Part shown: positions 8,573 through 16,868 of the stretch, one piece after another
Numbering within the stretch: position 1 is the stretch's first letter
How the letters are laid out: the number at the start of each line of letters is the position of its first letter
NCBI GenBank assembly: GCA_045636125.1
Contig: JAZTWX010000016.1
Location: forward strand, 82,342-146,341
DNA: 64,000 nt
Source of the DNA: HGM04593 sp045636125
GTDB lineage: Bacteria > Bacteroidota > Bacteroidia > Bacteroidales > Bacteroidaceae
Direction: 5' to 3'
Notes under the pieces: model-generated
What the model saw: only the letters and a program-made list of their open reading frames with translations
Databases searched by the model: none
Told to the model about the DNA's origin: nothing
Program-made: the position numbers and the translations under genes

Positions 8573-8925
8573 GCGTGAAAATCCCGCAAAGCGTTGCAAA
8601 GATAGGCGATTATGCTTTTTGGAAATGTGAACGTTTGGGAGAGATATATTGCGAGAGCGATGAGCCTGCAGCAATTAGTGATAAGGTGTTTAATGATTAT
8701 TCGGCAACGCTCTACGTGCCATTGGGCTCTAAAGAAAAATACCAAGCAGCCGACAATTGGAGTAATTTCGAAAATATTGCCGAGATGGATTTCACGGGTA
8801 TCGATTGTATAGATGCCGCTGAGCATAATTATCCCACCCTGTACTACGATTTGAAAGGTCGTGCCGTGGAGAATCCATCGAATGGAATATATATAAAGAA
8901 CGGTAAAAAGGTATTTGTAAAGTAA
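8569..8925 (+). CDS. C-terminal part of the BspA-like protein (detached by frameshift)
   Basis: 118 codons that continue the upstream LRR protein in another frame, not an independent gene. The leading residues (VSVKIPQSVAKIGDYAFWKC) are one more BspA repeat. Next comes a cap segment with LYVPLGSKEKYQ, typical of the ends of these arrays. The last 25 or so residues (YYDLKGRAVENPSNGIYI, then KNGKKVFVK) are the C-terminal tail common to BspA-like proteins of Bacteroides and Prevotella, resembling a secretion/sorting domain. There is no RBS for the GTG at 8569. Without the frameshift the whole protein would have about 976 residues. Confidence 0.85.
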   Translation: MSVKIPQSVAKIGDYAFWKCERLGEIYCESDEPAAISDKVFNDYSATLYVPLGSKEKYQAADNWSNFENIAEMDFTGIDCIDAAEHNYPTLYYDLKGRAVENPSNGIYIKNGKKVFVK

Positions 8926-8950
8926 GTCCAAATTTTTGGGAAAATTTTGC

Positions 8951-8982
8951 AGTGTGCGCCCCGGCCGGGCGCACACTTTTTT
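8951..8982 (+). terminator. Rho-independent terminator after BspA-like gene
   Basis: Perfect 11 bp GC-rich stem (AGTGTGCGCCC, 8951-8961, with 8967-8977), 5 nt loop CGGCC, followed by TTTTT. It lies 26 bp after the restored stop at 8925, which supports one transcription unit ending there. Confidence 0.9.
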
Positions 8983-9120
8983 GTGTTTTATAATATTTGA
9001 TTTCTGCTCTTTGTTATATTGCACACTCTGTTTTTGGCGCTGTTTGCTGTTCCCACCGCTTGTGCTATTAAATTTCATTTAATAATCGCTGGAATGTTTC
9101 TTTAATTCGTAAAAAAAGTG

Positions 9121-9147
9121 TAATTTCGCAGTCGCTTGCGCGACTGC
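9121..9147 (+). promoter_or_regulatory. -7 box and 5'-UTR hairpin of pheT
   Basis: TAATTTCG (9121-9128) fits TAnnTTCG; no clear -33 box is seen. It is followed at once by a perfect 8 bp hairpin, GCAGTCGC (9128-9135) with GCGACTGC (9140-9147), loop TTGC. The hairpin would form at the very 5' end of the transcript and might stabilise it. Confidence 0.45.
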
Positions 9148-9180
9148 AGGCACAGGGGTAAAAATAAACAAATTTTATAT

Positions 9181-11646
9181 ATGAATATTTCTTATAATTG
9201 GCTTAAAGAGTATGTCGCTTGCGACCTTACTCCCGAAGAAGTTTCGGCAGCTCTCACCTCTATTGGTTTGGAGACCGACGGTGTTGAAGAGGTGCAGACA
9301 ATTAAAGGCGGTCTCGAGGGACTTGTTATTGGTGAGGTTCTCACCTGTATCGATCACCCCGACAGCGACCACCTTCACATTACAACAGTGGACCTCGGCG
9401 ATGGTAACCCCACACAGATTGTGTGCGGTGCGCCCAACGTTGCGGCCGGTCAGAAAGTGGTTGTTGCTACAATAGGTACAAAATTGTATAGCGGCGACGA
9501 GTGTTTCACTATCAAGAAAGGAAAGATACGCGGCGTTGAGTCGTTCGGTATGATATGTGCCGAGGACGAGATTGGCGTGGGCACAAGCCACGACGGTATT
9601 ATCGTTCTTCCCGCCGATGCTGTTGCAGGAACACCCGCAAAAGAGTACTACAACATAAAGAGCGATTACCTCATTGGTGTTGACATTACTCCCAACCGCG
9701 CCGACGCCTGCTCGCACTACGGTGTTGCACGCGACCTTTACGCTTACCTTACACAGAACAAGGGTGGCAGCGCCATTCAGCGCCCCTCTTGCGATGCGTT
9801 CCAGGTAGACAATAACGAACTCCCCATTGATATTGTTGTTGAGAACAGCGAGGCCTGCTTGCGTTACGCAGGCGTGAGCATCAAGGGTGTGACCGTTAAA
9901 GAGAGCCCCGATTGGTTGAAGAACAAACTGCAGATAATAGGCCTCCGTCCCATAAACAACATTGTGGATATTACAAACTACATTCTCCACGCCTATGGCC
10001 AGCCTATGCACTGTTTCGACGCCGACAAAATCAAAGGCGGCAAAGTGGTTGTGCGCACCTTCCCCGAAGGTACTCCCTTTGTAACCCTCGATGGCGTAGA
10101 GCGCAAGCTTTCGGAGCGCGACCTTATGATTTGCAACGCCGAGGAGCCTATGTGTATTGCCGGAGTATTCGGCGGTTTTGAATCGGGTACAACCGAGGAG
10201 ACAAAGAATGTCTTCCTTGAGAGCGCATATTTCCATCCTACTTGGGTGAGAAAGACAGCCCGTCGCCACGGCCTTCAAACAGACGCTTCGTTCCGTTACG
10301 AGCGTGGTACCGACCCCAACAACGTAATCTACGCATTGAAACAGGCTGCGTTGCTCATTAAAGAGCTTGCCGGTGGAACAATATCTATGGATATCAAGGA
10401 TGTCTATCCCGCGCCTGTTGCACACTTCAATGTCGACCTCGAATACAAATACGTAAACAACCTCATTGGTGCCGAGCTTGCTCCCGAAACAATTAAGAGC
10501 ATCGTGACCTCGCTCGAAATGAACATTACAAACGAGACAGCCGAGGGTATAAGCCTGCAGGTGCCTCCTTATCGTGTCGATGTTCAGCGTCCCTGCGACG
10601 TTGTAGAGGATATTCTCCGCATATATGGTTATAACAATGTTGCGATAGACACCACATTGCACTCGTCAATCATTACAAAGGGTGCCGAGGACAAGTCTCA
10701 CAAAATGCAGAACATCATTTCGGAGCAGCTTGTGGGTTGCGGGTTCAACGAAATTATGAACAACTCGCTCACAGCCGCGTCGTATTACGACGAGCTCGAA
10801 ACATACAAGAGCGAGAATCTCGTGCGCCTGATGAACCCTTTGAGCAACGACCTCAACGTTCTTCGTCAGACACTCCTCTTCGGTGGTTTGGAAAGCCTGC
10901 AACGTAACATCAGCCGCAAGTATACCGACCTTAGTTTCTTTGAATTCGGTAACAGCTACCGTTTCGACGCCGACAAGCGCACCGAGGAGAAAATACTGAG
11001 CCCCTACAGCGAGAGCTATCATTTGTGCTTGTGGCAGACAGGTAACAATGTCGCAGCGTCGTGGATAGAGCAGGGCCGTGCCCTTTCGGTATACGACCTT
11101 AAAGCGCAGGTCGAGCACATTTTCGACCGCCTCGGCTTTAAGCCCGCAATGCGCATCGTAACCACATTCAACAACGACATCTTTGCTGCAGGCCTTCAGG
11201 TTCAGGCTGCCAACAGCAAGAAGGTTGTTGCCGAGCTTGGTATCCTGCGCAAGAAGGTAACCAAGCGTTTCGACATCGATGCCGAGGTCCTTTATGCCGA
11301 CATCAACTGGACCGAGCTTATGAAGGCTGTGAAGAACGCAAAGATAGGTTACGCCGAAATAAGCAAGTACCCCGCAGTTAAGCGCGACCTTGCATTGCTC
11401 ATCGACAAGCAGGTGACATTTGCACAGATTGAGCAGGTGGCACGCGAGACCGAAAAGAAACTCTTGAAAGCCGTTACATTGTTCGACGTTTACGAGGGCA
11501 AGAACCTCGAAGAGGGCAAGAAGAGCTACGCTGTCAGCTTCATTCTCCAGGACGACAACCAGACACTCAACGACAAGGTGATTGAAAAGACAATGGCACG
11601 CCTTATGGAGAATTTCCAGAAGCGCTTGGGTGCAATACAACGATAA
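9181..11646 (+). CDS. pheT: Phenylalanyl-tRNA synthetase beta subunit
   Basis: Large subunit of the alpha2-beta2 PheRS that charges tRNA-Phe. 821 residues from the ATG at 9181. The N-terminal EMAP/tRNA-binding fold contains GLVIGEVLTC and DLGDGNPTQIVCGAPNV. The B3/B4 editing domain follows (GVDITPNRADACSHYGVARD, then IVDITNYILHAYGQP). The B5 domain and catalytic-like core follow, and the C-terminal anticodon-binding FDX-ACB domain is in the last 90 or so residues (KYPAVKRDLALLIDKQVTF). pheS is not adjacent, as usual in Bacteroidales. yebC follows after 29 bp and is probably co-transcribed. Confidence 0.97.
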   Translation: MNISYNWLKEYVACDLTPEEVSAALTSIGLETDGVEEVQTIKGGLEGLVIGEVLTCIDHPDSDHLHITTVDLGDGNPTQIVCGAPNVAAGQKVVVATIGTKLYSGDECFTIKKGKIRGVESFGMICAEDEIGVGTSHDGIIVLPADAVAGTPAKEYYNIKSDYLIGVDITPNRADACSHYGVARDLYAYLTQNKGGSAIQRPSCDAFQVDNNELPIDIVVENSEACLRYAGVSIKGVTVKESPDWLKNKLQIIGLRPINNIVDITNYILHAYGQPMHCFDADKIKGGKVVVRTFPEGTPFVTLDGVERKLSERDLMICNAEEPMCIAGVFGGFESGTTEETKNVFLESAYFHPTWVRKTARRHGLQTDASFRYERGTDPNNVIYALKQAALLIKELAGGTISMDIKDVYPAPVAHFNVDLEYKYVNNLIGAELAPETIKSIVTSLEMNITNETAEGISLQVPPYRVDVQRPCDVVEDILRIYGYNNVAIDTTLHSSIITKGAEDKSHKMQNIISEQLVGCGFNEIMNNSLTAASYYDELETYKSENLVRLMNPLSNDLNVLRQTLLFGGLESLQRNISRKYTDLSFFEFGNSYRFDADKRTEEKILSPYSESYHLCLWQTGNNVAASWIEQGRALSVYDLKAQVEHIFDRLGFKPAMRIVTTFNNDIFAAGLQVQAANSKKVVAELGILRKKVTKRFDIDAEVLYADINWTELMKAVKNAKIGYAEISKYPAVKRDLALLIDKQVTFAQIEQVARETEKKLLKAVTLFDVYEGKNLEEGKKSYAVSFILQDDNQTLNDKVIEKTMARLMENFQKRLGAIQR

Positions 11647-11675
11647 ATAATAACTTAAAATAATAAAAACAGACT

Positions 11676-12398
11676 ATGGGAAGAGCTTTTGAATATCGTA
11701 AAGCTGCGAAACTGAAAAGATGGGGTAATATGGCTCGTACATTTACCCGTGTGGGCAAACAAATTGCAATTGCCGTAAAGGCCGGCGGTCCCGACCCCGA
11801 TACCAACTCACACTTGCGTGCGATTATCGCCAACGCAAAGCGCGAGAATATGCCCAAGGACAACATTGAGCGCGCAATCAAGAACGCACTCGGTAAAGAC
11901 CAGAAAGACTACAAGGAGGTAACATACGAGGGATACGGCCCCTACGGTATTGCAATCTTCGTTGATGCTGCAACCGACAACACCACCCGCACCGTTGCCA
12001 ACGTACGTTCGGTGTTCAACAAATTCGGCGGTACACTCGGAACATCGGGCAGCCTCGACTTTATGTTCACACACAAGTGCGTGTTCACATTCACAAAGAA
12101 AGACGGCCTTGATATGGACGAGCTTGTACTCGAACTTATCGACTTTGGAGTGGAGGATGAGTACGATGAGGAGGAGAACGAGATAACAATCTACGGCGAT
12201 CCCAAATCATTCGGCGCAATTCAGAAATTCCTCGAGGAGAAGGGCTACGAGATTACAGGTAGCGAGTTTACACGCATCCCCAACGACCAGAAAGAGGTTA
12301 CCGAGGAACAGCGTGCTACAATCGACAGGATTGTTGAGCGCCTCGAAGAGGACGACGATGTGCAGAATGTTTACACAAACATGATGCCTTTGGAATAA
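11676..12398 (+). CDS. yebC: YebC/PmpR family protein (TACO1-like)
   Basis: Conserved cytoplasmic protein of the YebC/TACO1 family, described as a DNA-binding regulator (PmpR) and more recently as a translation factor that relieves ribosome stalling. 240 residues with the hallmark GRAFEYRKAAKLKRWGNMAR start, KAGGPDPDTNSHLRAIIANA, and YEGYGPYGIAIFVDAATDN. Acidic stretches in the third domain (EDEYDEEENEI) and a C-terminal LEEDDDVQNVYTNM are typical. It sits directly downstream of pheT with no separate promoter and is followed by a strong terminator, so it likely ends a pheT-yebC operon. Confidence 0.95.
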   Translation: MGRAFEYRKAAKLKRWGNMARTFTRVGKQIAIAVKAGGPDPDTNSHLRAIIANAKRENMPKDNIERAIKNALGKDQKDYKEVTYEGYGPYGIAIFVDAATDNTTRTVANVRSVFNKFGGTLGTSGSLDFMFTHKCVFTFTKKDGLDMDELVLELIDFGVEDEYDEEENEITIYGDPKSFGAIQKFLEEKGYEITGSEFTRIPNDQKEVTEEQRATIDRIVERLEEDDDVQNVYTNMMPLE

Positions 12399-12448
12399 TT
12401 TCTCTTTATATATATAATAAGGAGTAAGTGAGCGGCTAAAATATGTGT

Positions 12449-12467
12449 TAAGGCCTGCACAAAGCCT
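12449..12467 (+). repeat. Short inverted repeat in the yebC 3' region
   Basis: AAGGC (12449-12453) and GCCTT (12463-12467) flank a 9 nt loop, about 30 bp before the main terminator. Too short to assign a function. Confidence 0.25.
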
Positions 12468-12496
12468 TGAACTTGGTTTTTTAACCACTCTCTGCA

Positions 12497-12532
12497 AAAT
12501 AAGATGACTCAGTGAGTCATCTTATTTTTTTT
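12497..12532 (+). terminator. Rho-independent terminator of pheT-yebC
   Basis: Stem AAATAAGATGACT (12497-12509) with AGTCATCTTATTT, loop CAGTG, followed by a run of eight T. The T-run overlaps the TAA (12531-12533) that would close the read-through frame of the convergent DUF4251 gene. Confidence 0.9.
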
Positions 12533-12710
12533 ATGGCACAAATCCCGGAGGCCCGCCGGGACTGTTGTTCGTGGGTGGCCTTATTGTGCCGCCGGGTGGA
12601 CGCATAGGTGGTCGTGGTCTCACAGGTGGCCTTGAAAAGGGTGGTGGCGGCCCGGGGAAGAACGGCGAGCTTGGCGGTGACCACCAGAAATTTATTCTTG
12701 CACCGGTCAG
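12531..12710 (-). other. In-frame proline-rich extension beyond the DUF4251 stop
   Basis: After the TGA of the DUF4251 gene the frame continues for 59 codons before TAA (12531-12533). It encodes a tail with about two dozen prolines (SPFFPGPPPPFSRPP, MRPPGGTIRPP) ending in GGPPGFVP. It has no start codon of its own near its beginning; the first ATG is codon 36. It would therefore be made only by stop read-through, or it is a remnant of a longer protein. Confidence 0.45.
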
Positions 12711-13316
12711 TCAGTAGTTGGGCGTGCCCTCGAACACCCCTGCGGTGTCATAAGGGTAAAGCTCTCCCTGCATACTCATATTGCGCCCGCTGAAATTGGG
12801 GCTTATGTAGGCCGTTGCGTTGTTGCTGTTGGCTGTCAAGGTTATGTTTACCGTTGCCGAAATATCGGCTCCTTGTATTCCGTAGCTGTAATAGACATTG
12901 CCCTCTTTGTCGCGGCTCATCTGCGCGCCTGTAATATTTCCCTCGAGTGTTATTCCGCCGAGCCCGTTGGGGGAGTAGGCGTTGGTGTTGTCGAACGCCG
13001 TTTGCACCACACCCGTTCCGTCGTTAATCGATACGAAATTTGTACTCTGCGTTACATACTGTGTGTAACCGTTGCTGAATGTGATGCTCGATGCCTCGAG
13101 TGCCCATCGCCCATTCTGCAACGCTTGCACTGCCTGTACAAACTCAATTGAATCCTCGCGTGCTTCACGCGCTCTTTCGGCCTCGCGCTTTTTCAGTCTT
13201 TCGGCTTTCCACGCAGCTTCACGTTCCTTCTTTGTCATCTTTTTGTTCTCTTGTGCAAGGCTCGCAATGCACAATACAAAAATTATTCCTGCAAAAACAA
13301 TCACCAACTTTTTCAT
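12711..13316 (-). CDS. DUF4251 family secreted protein
   Basis: Exported protein of the Bacteroidetes family DUF4251, function unknown. 201 residues: signal peptide MKKLVIVFAGIIFVLCIASLA, a charged coiled-coil-like linker rich in K/E/R (residues 24-55), then the beta-rich DUF4251 domain with the family-typical NFVSIND, SPNGLGGITLEG and YPYDTAGVFEGTPNY. The TGA at 12711-12713 falls where the family normally ends. The same frame stays open for 59 more codons of strongly proline-rich sequence to a TAA at 12531 (see the separate entry). Divergent from the GH43-like gene; no clear promoter was seen for this strand in 13317-13465. Confidence 0.85.
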   Translation of the reverse strand: MKKLVIVFAGIIFVLCIASLAQENKKMTKKEREAAWKAERLKKREAERAREAREDSIEFVQAVQALQNGRWALEASSITFSNGYTQYVTQSTNFVSINDGTGVVQTAFDNTNAYSPNGLGGITLEGNITGAQMSRDKEGNVYYSYGIQGADISATVNITLTANSNNATAYISPNFSGRNMSMQGELYPYDTAGVFEGTPNY

Positions 13317-13465
13317 AATTCGGCATAGTTTGATTAATTCGAATAGAATAACAAAAATGCGGCGCGTGCGAGCGCCCGAAAACGTGTAATAAAACTAAAA
13401 TCCTGTGCCAAGCCTCTTGTTTTTCTCCATAAAAAATGCCCCGAAAACAATTATTCGTTATTTTA

Positions 13466-13497
13466 TTTGTTAAAGCGACAATGTTTATATAAATTTG
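13466..13497 (+). promoter_or_regulatory. Predicted promoter of the GH43-like gene and nagB
   Basis: TTTG at 13466-13469, 20 bp, then TAAATTTG at 13490-13497. Transcription would start near 13503, leaving only about 7 nt before the ATG at 13510, so the mRNA is close to leaderless. Confidence 0.6.
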
Positions 13498-13509
13498 CTT
13501 ATCTTTACA

Positions 13510-14526
13510 ATGAAACTATATTACAAGGTGAGAAAGGTTGCATTTGTATATCTTCTGCTGTTGTTTGTGCTCGCTTCGTGCGGCAACAGGCAGAACAACG
13601 CTTGGGTTCTTGCTCCGCCTGCGGGTGTGGCAGTGAGCACCGTGGCGGTAGATACAATGGACCTGCGCAACCCCTTTGTGGTGTACGACAAACGTAGCGA
13701 CAGCTATATAATGACAGGTGACGGCGGCCATTTGTGGCGCAGCAACAACTTGCGTGTGTGGGAAGGCCCATATTCCATACTTTTGCCCCAGGCAAACACT
13801 TGGATGGGTGAAAATCCCATAGTGCAGTCGCCCGAAATTCACGCATACAAGGGAAAGTACTATTTTATGGCAACCTTCACCAACCCCGCAGCGGTAATTG
13901 TAACCGAGAACGGCGACACGTTACCCCGCACGGCCTGCGAGGTATTTGAGAGCGACAGCCTTTGCGGTCCTTACAAACCGCTTACCGACAGCGTGCCTCT
14001 CCTTGCTGCCAACGAGTATGCCGAGCATCCTACATTCTGCACCGACGAGCTCAATGTGGGCTATATGATATATAACAACAGCGCCAAGCAGACAGGCGAT
14101 GCAACGGTGCAGATAGTGCGATTGGGCAAGAAACTGACGGTGAGAGTGGGCGAGCCATTTATAATGTTCCGTGCATCGGGAAACCCCTGGTCGGGCAGCA
14201 GCGAAATGTCGGCGCCTTTCCTTTTCGACACGCGCGGGCGTGAGCTTGGCATCCTCTTCTCCACAAAAGTGGGTGACGGGGAGGTGATAGGCGTTGCGTA
14301 CACCGAAAAAGACCACGGCCTCAGCGGCCCCTGGCACATAGAGCCGCAGCCATTGCTTGCAGGCAATGTTGGCAGCCCGATGCTCTTTAACGACTACGAC
14401 GGCACAACCATAATGGTGGTGCACAAGGATACAACGGTGAACGGAAAGGCAAAAAGCGTTCCGCAGTTCATAAAAGCCGACAGACAATTTGACAAACTAA
14501 AACTTAACGGACACTATAAATTTTAA
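13510..14526 (+). CDS. Glycoside hydrolase family 43-like lipoprotein
   Basis: 338 residues from the ATG at 13510. A lipoprotein signal ends in LLFVLASCGN (lipobox LASC), so it is probably anchored in the outer membrane. The rest resembles the five-bladed beta-propeller of GH43/GH62/GH117-type enzymes: DLRNPFVVYDKRSDSYIMTG near the start of the domain, a SPEIHAYKGKYYFMATF blade, HPTFCTDELNVGYMIY, and SAPFLFDTRGRELGILFSTK. The Asp (DLRNP) and Glu (SPEIH) would be the candidate acid/base residues. The substrate cannot be told. nagB starts 5 bp after its stop, so the two are co-transcribed; a link to amino-sugar or host-glycan use is an inference. Confidence 0.75.
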   Translation: MKLYYKVRKVAFVYLLLLFVLASCGNRQNNAWVLAPPAGVAVSTVAVDTMDLRNPFVVYDKRSDSYIMTGDGGHLWRSNNLRVWEGPYSILLPQANTWMGENPIVQSPEIHAYKGKYYFMATFTNPAAVIVTENGDTLPRTACEVFESDSLCGPYKPLTDSVPLLAANEYAEHPTFCTDELNVGYMIYNNSAKQTGDATVQIVRLGKKLTVRVGEPFIMFRASGNPWSGSSEMSAPFLFDTRGRELGILFSTKVGDGEVIGVAYTEKDHGLSGPWHIEPQPLLAGNVGSPMLFNDYDGTTIMVVHKDTTVNGKAKSVPQFIKADRQFDKLKLNGHYKF

Positions 14527-14531
14527 GTATT

Positions 14532-15344
14532 ATGCGTTTAATTATCGAACCTAACTATCAGCAACTTTCTTGCTGGGCTGCATCTTATGTAGCAAAGAAA
14601 ATCAACGAGTTCAAACCCACAGAGGAGAAACCTTTCGTTCTTGGTCTTCCCACCGGTGGCACACCCCTCGGCACTTACAGAGAGCTCATCAACCTTTATA
14701 ACAAAGGTCTTGTAAGCTTCAAGAATGTTGTAACATTCAACATGGACGAGTATGTGGGCCTTCCCGAGGAGCACCCCGAGAGCTACCACTCATTCATGTG
14801 GAACAACTTCTTCAGCCACGTTGACGTGAAGAAAGAGAACGTGAATATCCTCAACGGTAACGCCGAGAACCTTGTTGCCGAGTGCGCTCGCTACGAGGAG
14901 AAAATCAAGTCTTACGGCGGTATCGACCTCTTCCTCGGCGGTATCGGTCCCGACGGCCACATCGCGTTCAACGAGCCCGGTTCTTCACTTGCTTCACGCA
15001 CACGTATCAAAACCCTTACAACCGACACCATCATTGCGAATTCTCGTTTCTTCGACAACGACATCAACAAGGTTCCCAAGACAGCTGTAACAGTGGGTGT
15101 AGGCACTGTAATGGATGCAAAAGAGGTTCTCATCCTCGTTAACGGCCACAACAAGGCTCAGGCTCTCTATCACGCAGTTGAGGGTAACATCACACAGATG
15201 TGGACCATCAGCGTATTGCAGATGCACCCCCGCGGAATCATCGTTTGCGACGACGCTGCTACAGCCGAGCTCAAAGTGGGTACAGTAAACTATTTCAAAG
15301 ATATCGAGCGCGAGAATCTCGACCCCGCTTCTAACTTGAAATAA
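14532..15344 (+). CDS. nagB: Glucosamine-6-phosphate deaminase
   Basis: Converts glucosamine-6-phosphate to fructose-6-phosphate and ammonia, feeding amino sugars into glycolysis. 270 residues. The phosphate/sugar loop LGLPTGGTPLGTYRELI is near residue 40. The segment FNMDEYVGLPEEHPESYHSF carries the catalytic Asp. The active-site stretch GGIGPDGHIAFNEPGSS is near residue 136. The length equals that of E. coli NagB. It follows the GH43-like lipoprotein by 5 bp and is closed by a terminator. Confidence 0.96.
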   Translation: MRLIIEPNYQQLSCWAASYVAKKINEFKPTEEKPFVLGLPTGGTPLGTYRELINLYNKGLVSFKNVVTFNMDEYVGLPEEHPESYHSFMWNNFFSHVDVKKENVNILNGNAENLVAECARYEEKIKSYGGIDLFLGGIGPDGHIAFNEPGSSLASRTRIKTLTTDTIIANSRFFDNDINKVPKTAVTVGVGTVMDAKEVLILVNGHNKAQALYHAVEGNITQMWTISVLQMHPRGIIVCDDAATAELKVGTVNYFKDIERENLDPASNLK

Positions 15345-15364
15345 TTCCCGCTATCAATAAATGA

Positions 15365-15392
15365 CAAAAGCCTGCAATTCTGCAGGCTTTTG
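15365..15392 (+). terminator. Terminator after nagB
   Basis: Perfect 12 bp stem CAAAAGCCTGCA / TGCAGGCTTTTG with the loop ATTC, ending in TTTTGTTC. The A-rich 5' arm would also allow termination of the opposite strand. Confidence 0.75.
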
Positions 15393-15417
15393 TTCGATAA
15401 AATAGTTCCTCCCTTTT

Positions 15418-16011
15418 TTATATATTATAAAAATCGAGCATAATATAGTCGCCCGTGCATTGTTCGCGGTAGCGGGCGTTGAAAGCCTTTGCGTGGCGCA
15501 AGGGTAGCGGCAGGCGGTCGATTATATTGCGTGCCTGCGTTCTTGCCCACGCTTTTGTCCAGTAATTTTCGCGCTTGTCAATCTTCTTTTCGTCCTTGTG
15601 AGGGTAAATGTCGGTGCCCTCAATCCACGCGCTTAACATTGTGAGACAAGGCGTGCAGAAATCTTTTTTCACCCTCTCAACAAACTCTGTAAACTCTTTG
15701 CGCGCCTGCCCACAGAAGAAATTCCGGTCGAGGTAGAGCTGGAAATATATGGGCGAGAGCACTGTGGCTGTTGCTCGCATAAGTTCCAACGCATCCTCAA
15801 CACGCTCCTTGTATATGCACAGTCCGTGGCTGAAATGCCAGTGCCCGCGGTAAAGTGTTATCTGCAGGTTGAAAAGCCTCACTCCGTCGTGCAGTTGCCG
15901 TGCAATGCTTTTGTCCTGGCAACGGCTCGTTGCGTGCAGTATGGGTGCGAACGGGTGCAGCCACCACACAAGCTCCCCGCCTGTACCACTGTTGTGTGTT
16001 CCCTGTATCAT
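15418..16011 (-). CDS. PI-PLC-like (TIM-barrel phosphodiesterase fold) small protein
   Basis: 197 residues beginning MIQGTHNSGTGGELVWW. The start resembles the first catalytic strand of bacterial phosphatidylinositol-specific phospholipase C (GTHDS), and QLHDGVRLFNLQITL followed by HWHFSHGL resembles the QLxxGxRxFDIR...HG block. Both catalytic-type histidines (H5 and that of SHG) are present. The usual Asp after the first His is Asn, and FDIR is FNLQ, so activity is doubtful or altered. It is shorter than true PI-PLC (about 300 residues). There is no signal peptide. The ATG overlaps the stop of the glycosyltransferase by 4 nt (ATGA), so it is the last gene of a three-gene operon. The family call is by motif only. 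Confidence 0.6.
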   Translation of the reverse strand: MIQGTHNSGTGGELVWWLHPFAPILHATSRCQDKSIARQLHDGVRLFNLQITLYRGHWHFSHGLCIYKERVEDALELMRATATVLSPIYFQLYLDRNFFCGQARKEFTEFVERVKKDFCTPCLTMLSAWIEGTDIYPHKDEKKIDKRENYWTKAWARTQARNIIDRLPLPLRHAKAFNARYREQCTGDYIMLDFYNI

Positions 16012-16862
16012 CCCATTCTCTTTAATAATGCTGTTGTAAATTCAATCCACTCATCCTTGTACGGGGCAATTGTCTCTTTTGTCGGGTTCAGTTCTATCAT
16101 CTTCTTTACAAGCTGCGAATAACCCAGCCCAAAAGGGATGGTTTTTATGTACTCCGCGTCGTGTTTTTCGAAAAACGCCACAAGCTCCTCAACGCACAGC
16201 AGGCGGAACAGCGTGTATTTGAACGGTGACGCTGTGTGCGTGAGGCTGCCCTCCTGCATCCGGTAATTGTATCCGGGGTGGTCTACATAGGCCACCTTAT
16301 TGGCAAAATATAGTTGTGGAATTATTGTGGGCGTGTCCTCAATGAAGCGACGCTCGCAGTATGGCACAAGTTCGTGCAGCCTGCGGTGAATGAGTTTGTT
16401 GTTCATAAAAACTATCTTCTCGCCCCAGAAGCGTGTAACCTTTTCCATCCCATCGGTAACACAATTCCCATAGGAACAAGCCTCCCACGCGCCGTCGTCG
16501 TGAACAACTTTTATACCGCCGCTCACAATCTCGGCGCCCGTCTCCACTGCTTTTTTGTGGAGCGTGGCTATAAAATCCTCTTCAATCCAATCGTCGCCGT
16601 CGAGCAGTAGAATATACTCTCCCTTTGCTGCGGAAATACCTTTTCGGCGCGATGCTCCTGCTCCCTCGTTCTTTCCGTTGGTTATTACTCTTATCCTTTT
16701 ATCCTCTGCGGCCAGTCGCTCTATTATTGCCAATGTGCTGTCGGTGGAACAGTCGTTCACAATAATACATTCAATATCCTTGTGTGTCTGCCCGGTTGCC
16801 GACCGCACCGCCTGCTCTATATATTTTTCAACATTATAGGCAGTAATTACAATGCTCACCAT
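16008..16862 (-). CDS. Glycosyltransferase family 2
   Basis: GT-A fold inverting glycosyltransferase using a nucleotide sugar; acceptor unknown. 284 residues. The N-terminus MVSIVITAYNVEKYIEQAV binds the nucleotide. CIIVNDCSTDSTLAII carries the first Asp, and ILLLDGDDWIEEDF carries the DxD-type metal site near residue 93. The 284-residue length leaves a short C-terminal acceptor domain. It is the middle gene of an operon with a tail-like protein (6 bp upstream) and the PI-PLC-like protein (4 nt overlap). It could modify lipid or protein at the inner face of the membrane; that is inference. Confidence 0.9.
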   Translation of the reverse strand: MVSIVITAYNVEKYIEQAVRSATGQTHKDIECIIVNDCSTDSTLAIIERLAAEDKRIRVITNGKNEGAGASRRKGISAAKGEYILLLDGDDWIEEDFIATLHKKAVETGAEIVSGGIKVVHDDGAWEACSYGNCVTDGMEKVTRFWGEKIVFMNNKLIHRRLHELVPYCERRFIEDTPTIIPQLYFANKVAYVDHPGYNYRMQEGSLTHTASPFKYTLFRLLCVEELVAFFEKHDAEYIKTIPFGLGYSQLVKKMIELNPTKETIAPYKDEWIEFTTALLKRMG

Positions 16863-16868
16863 TTTGTT

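Noticed and set aside
9175..10662. 495-codon open frame antisense to pheT (and 10666-11640)
   Set aside because: Shadow of pheT codon usage; no family motifs and no promoter or RBS.
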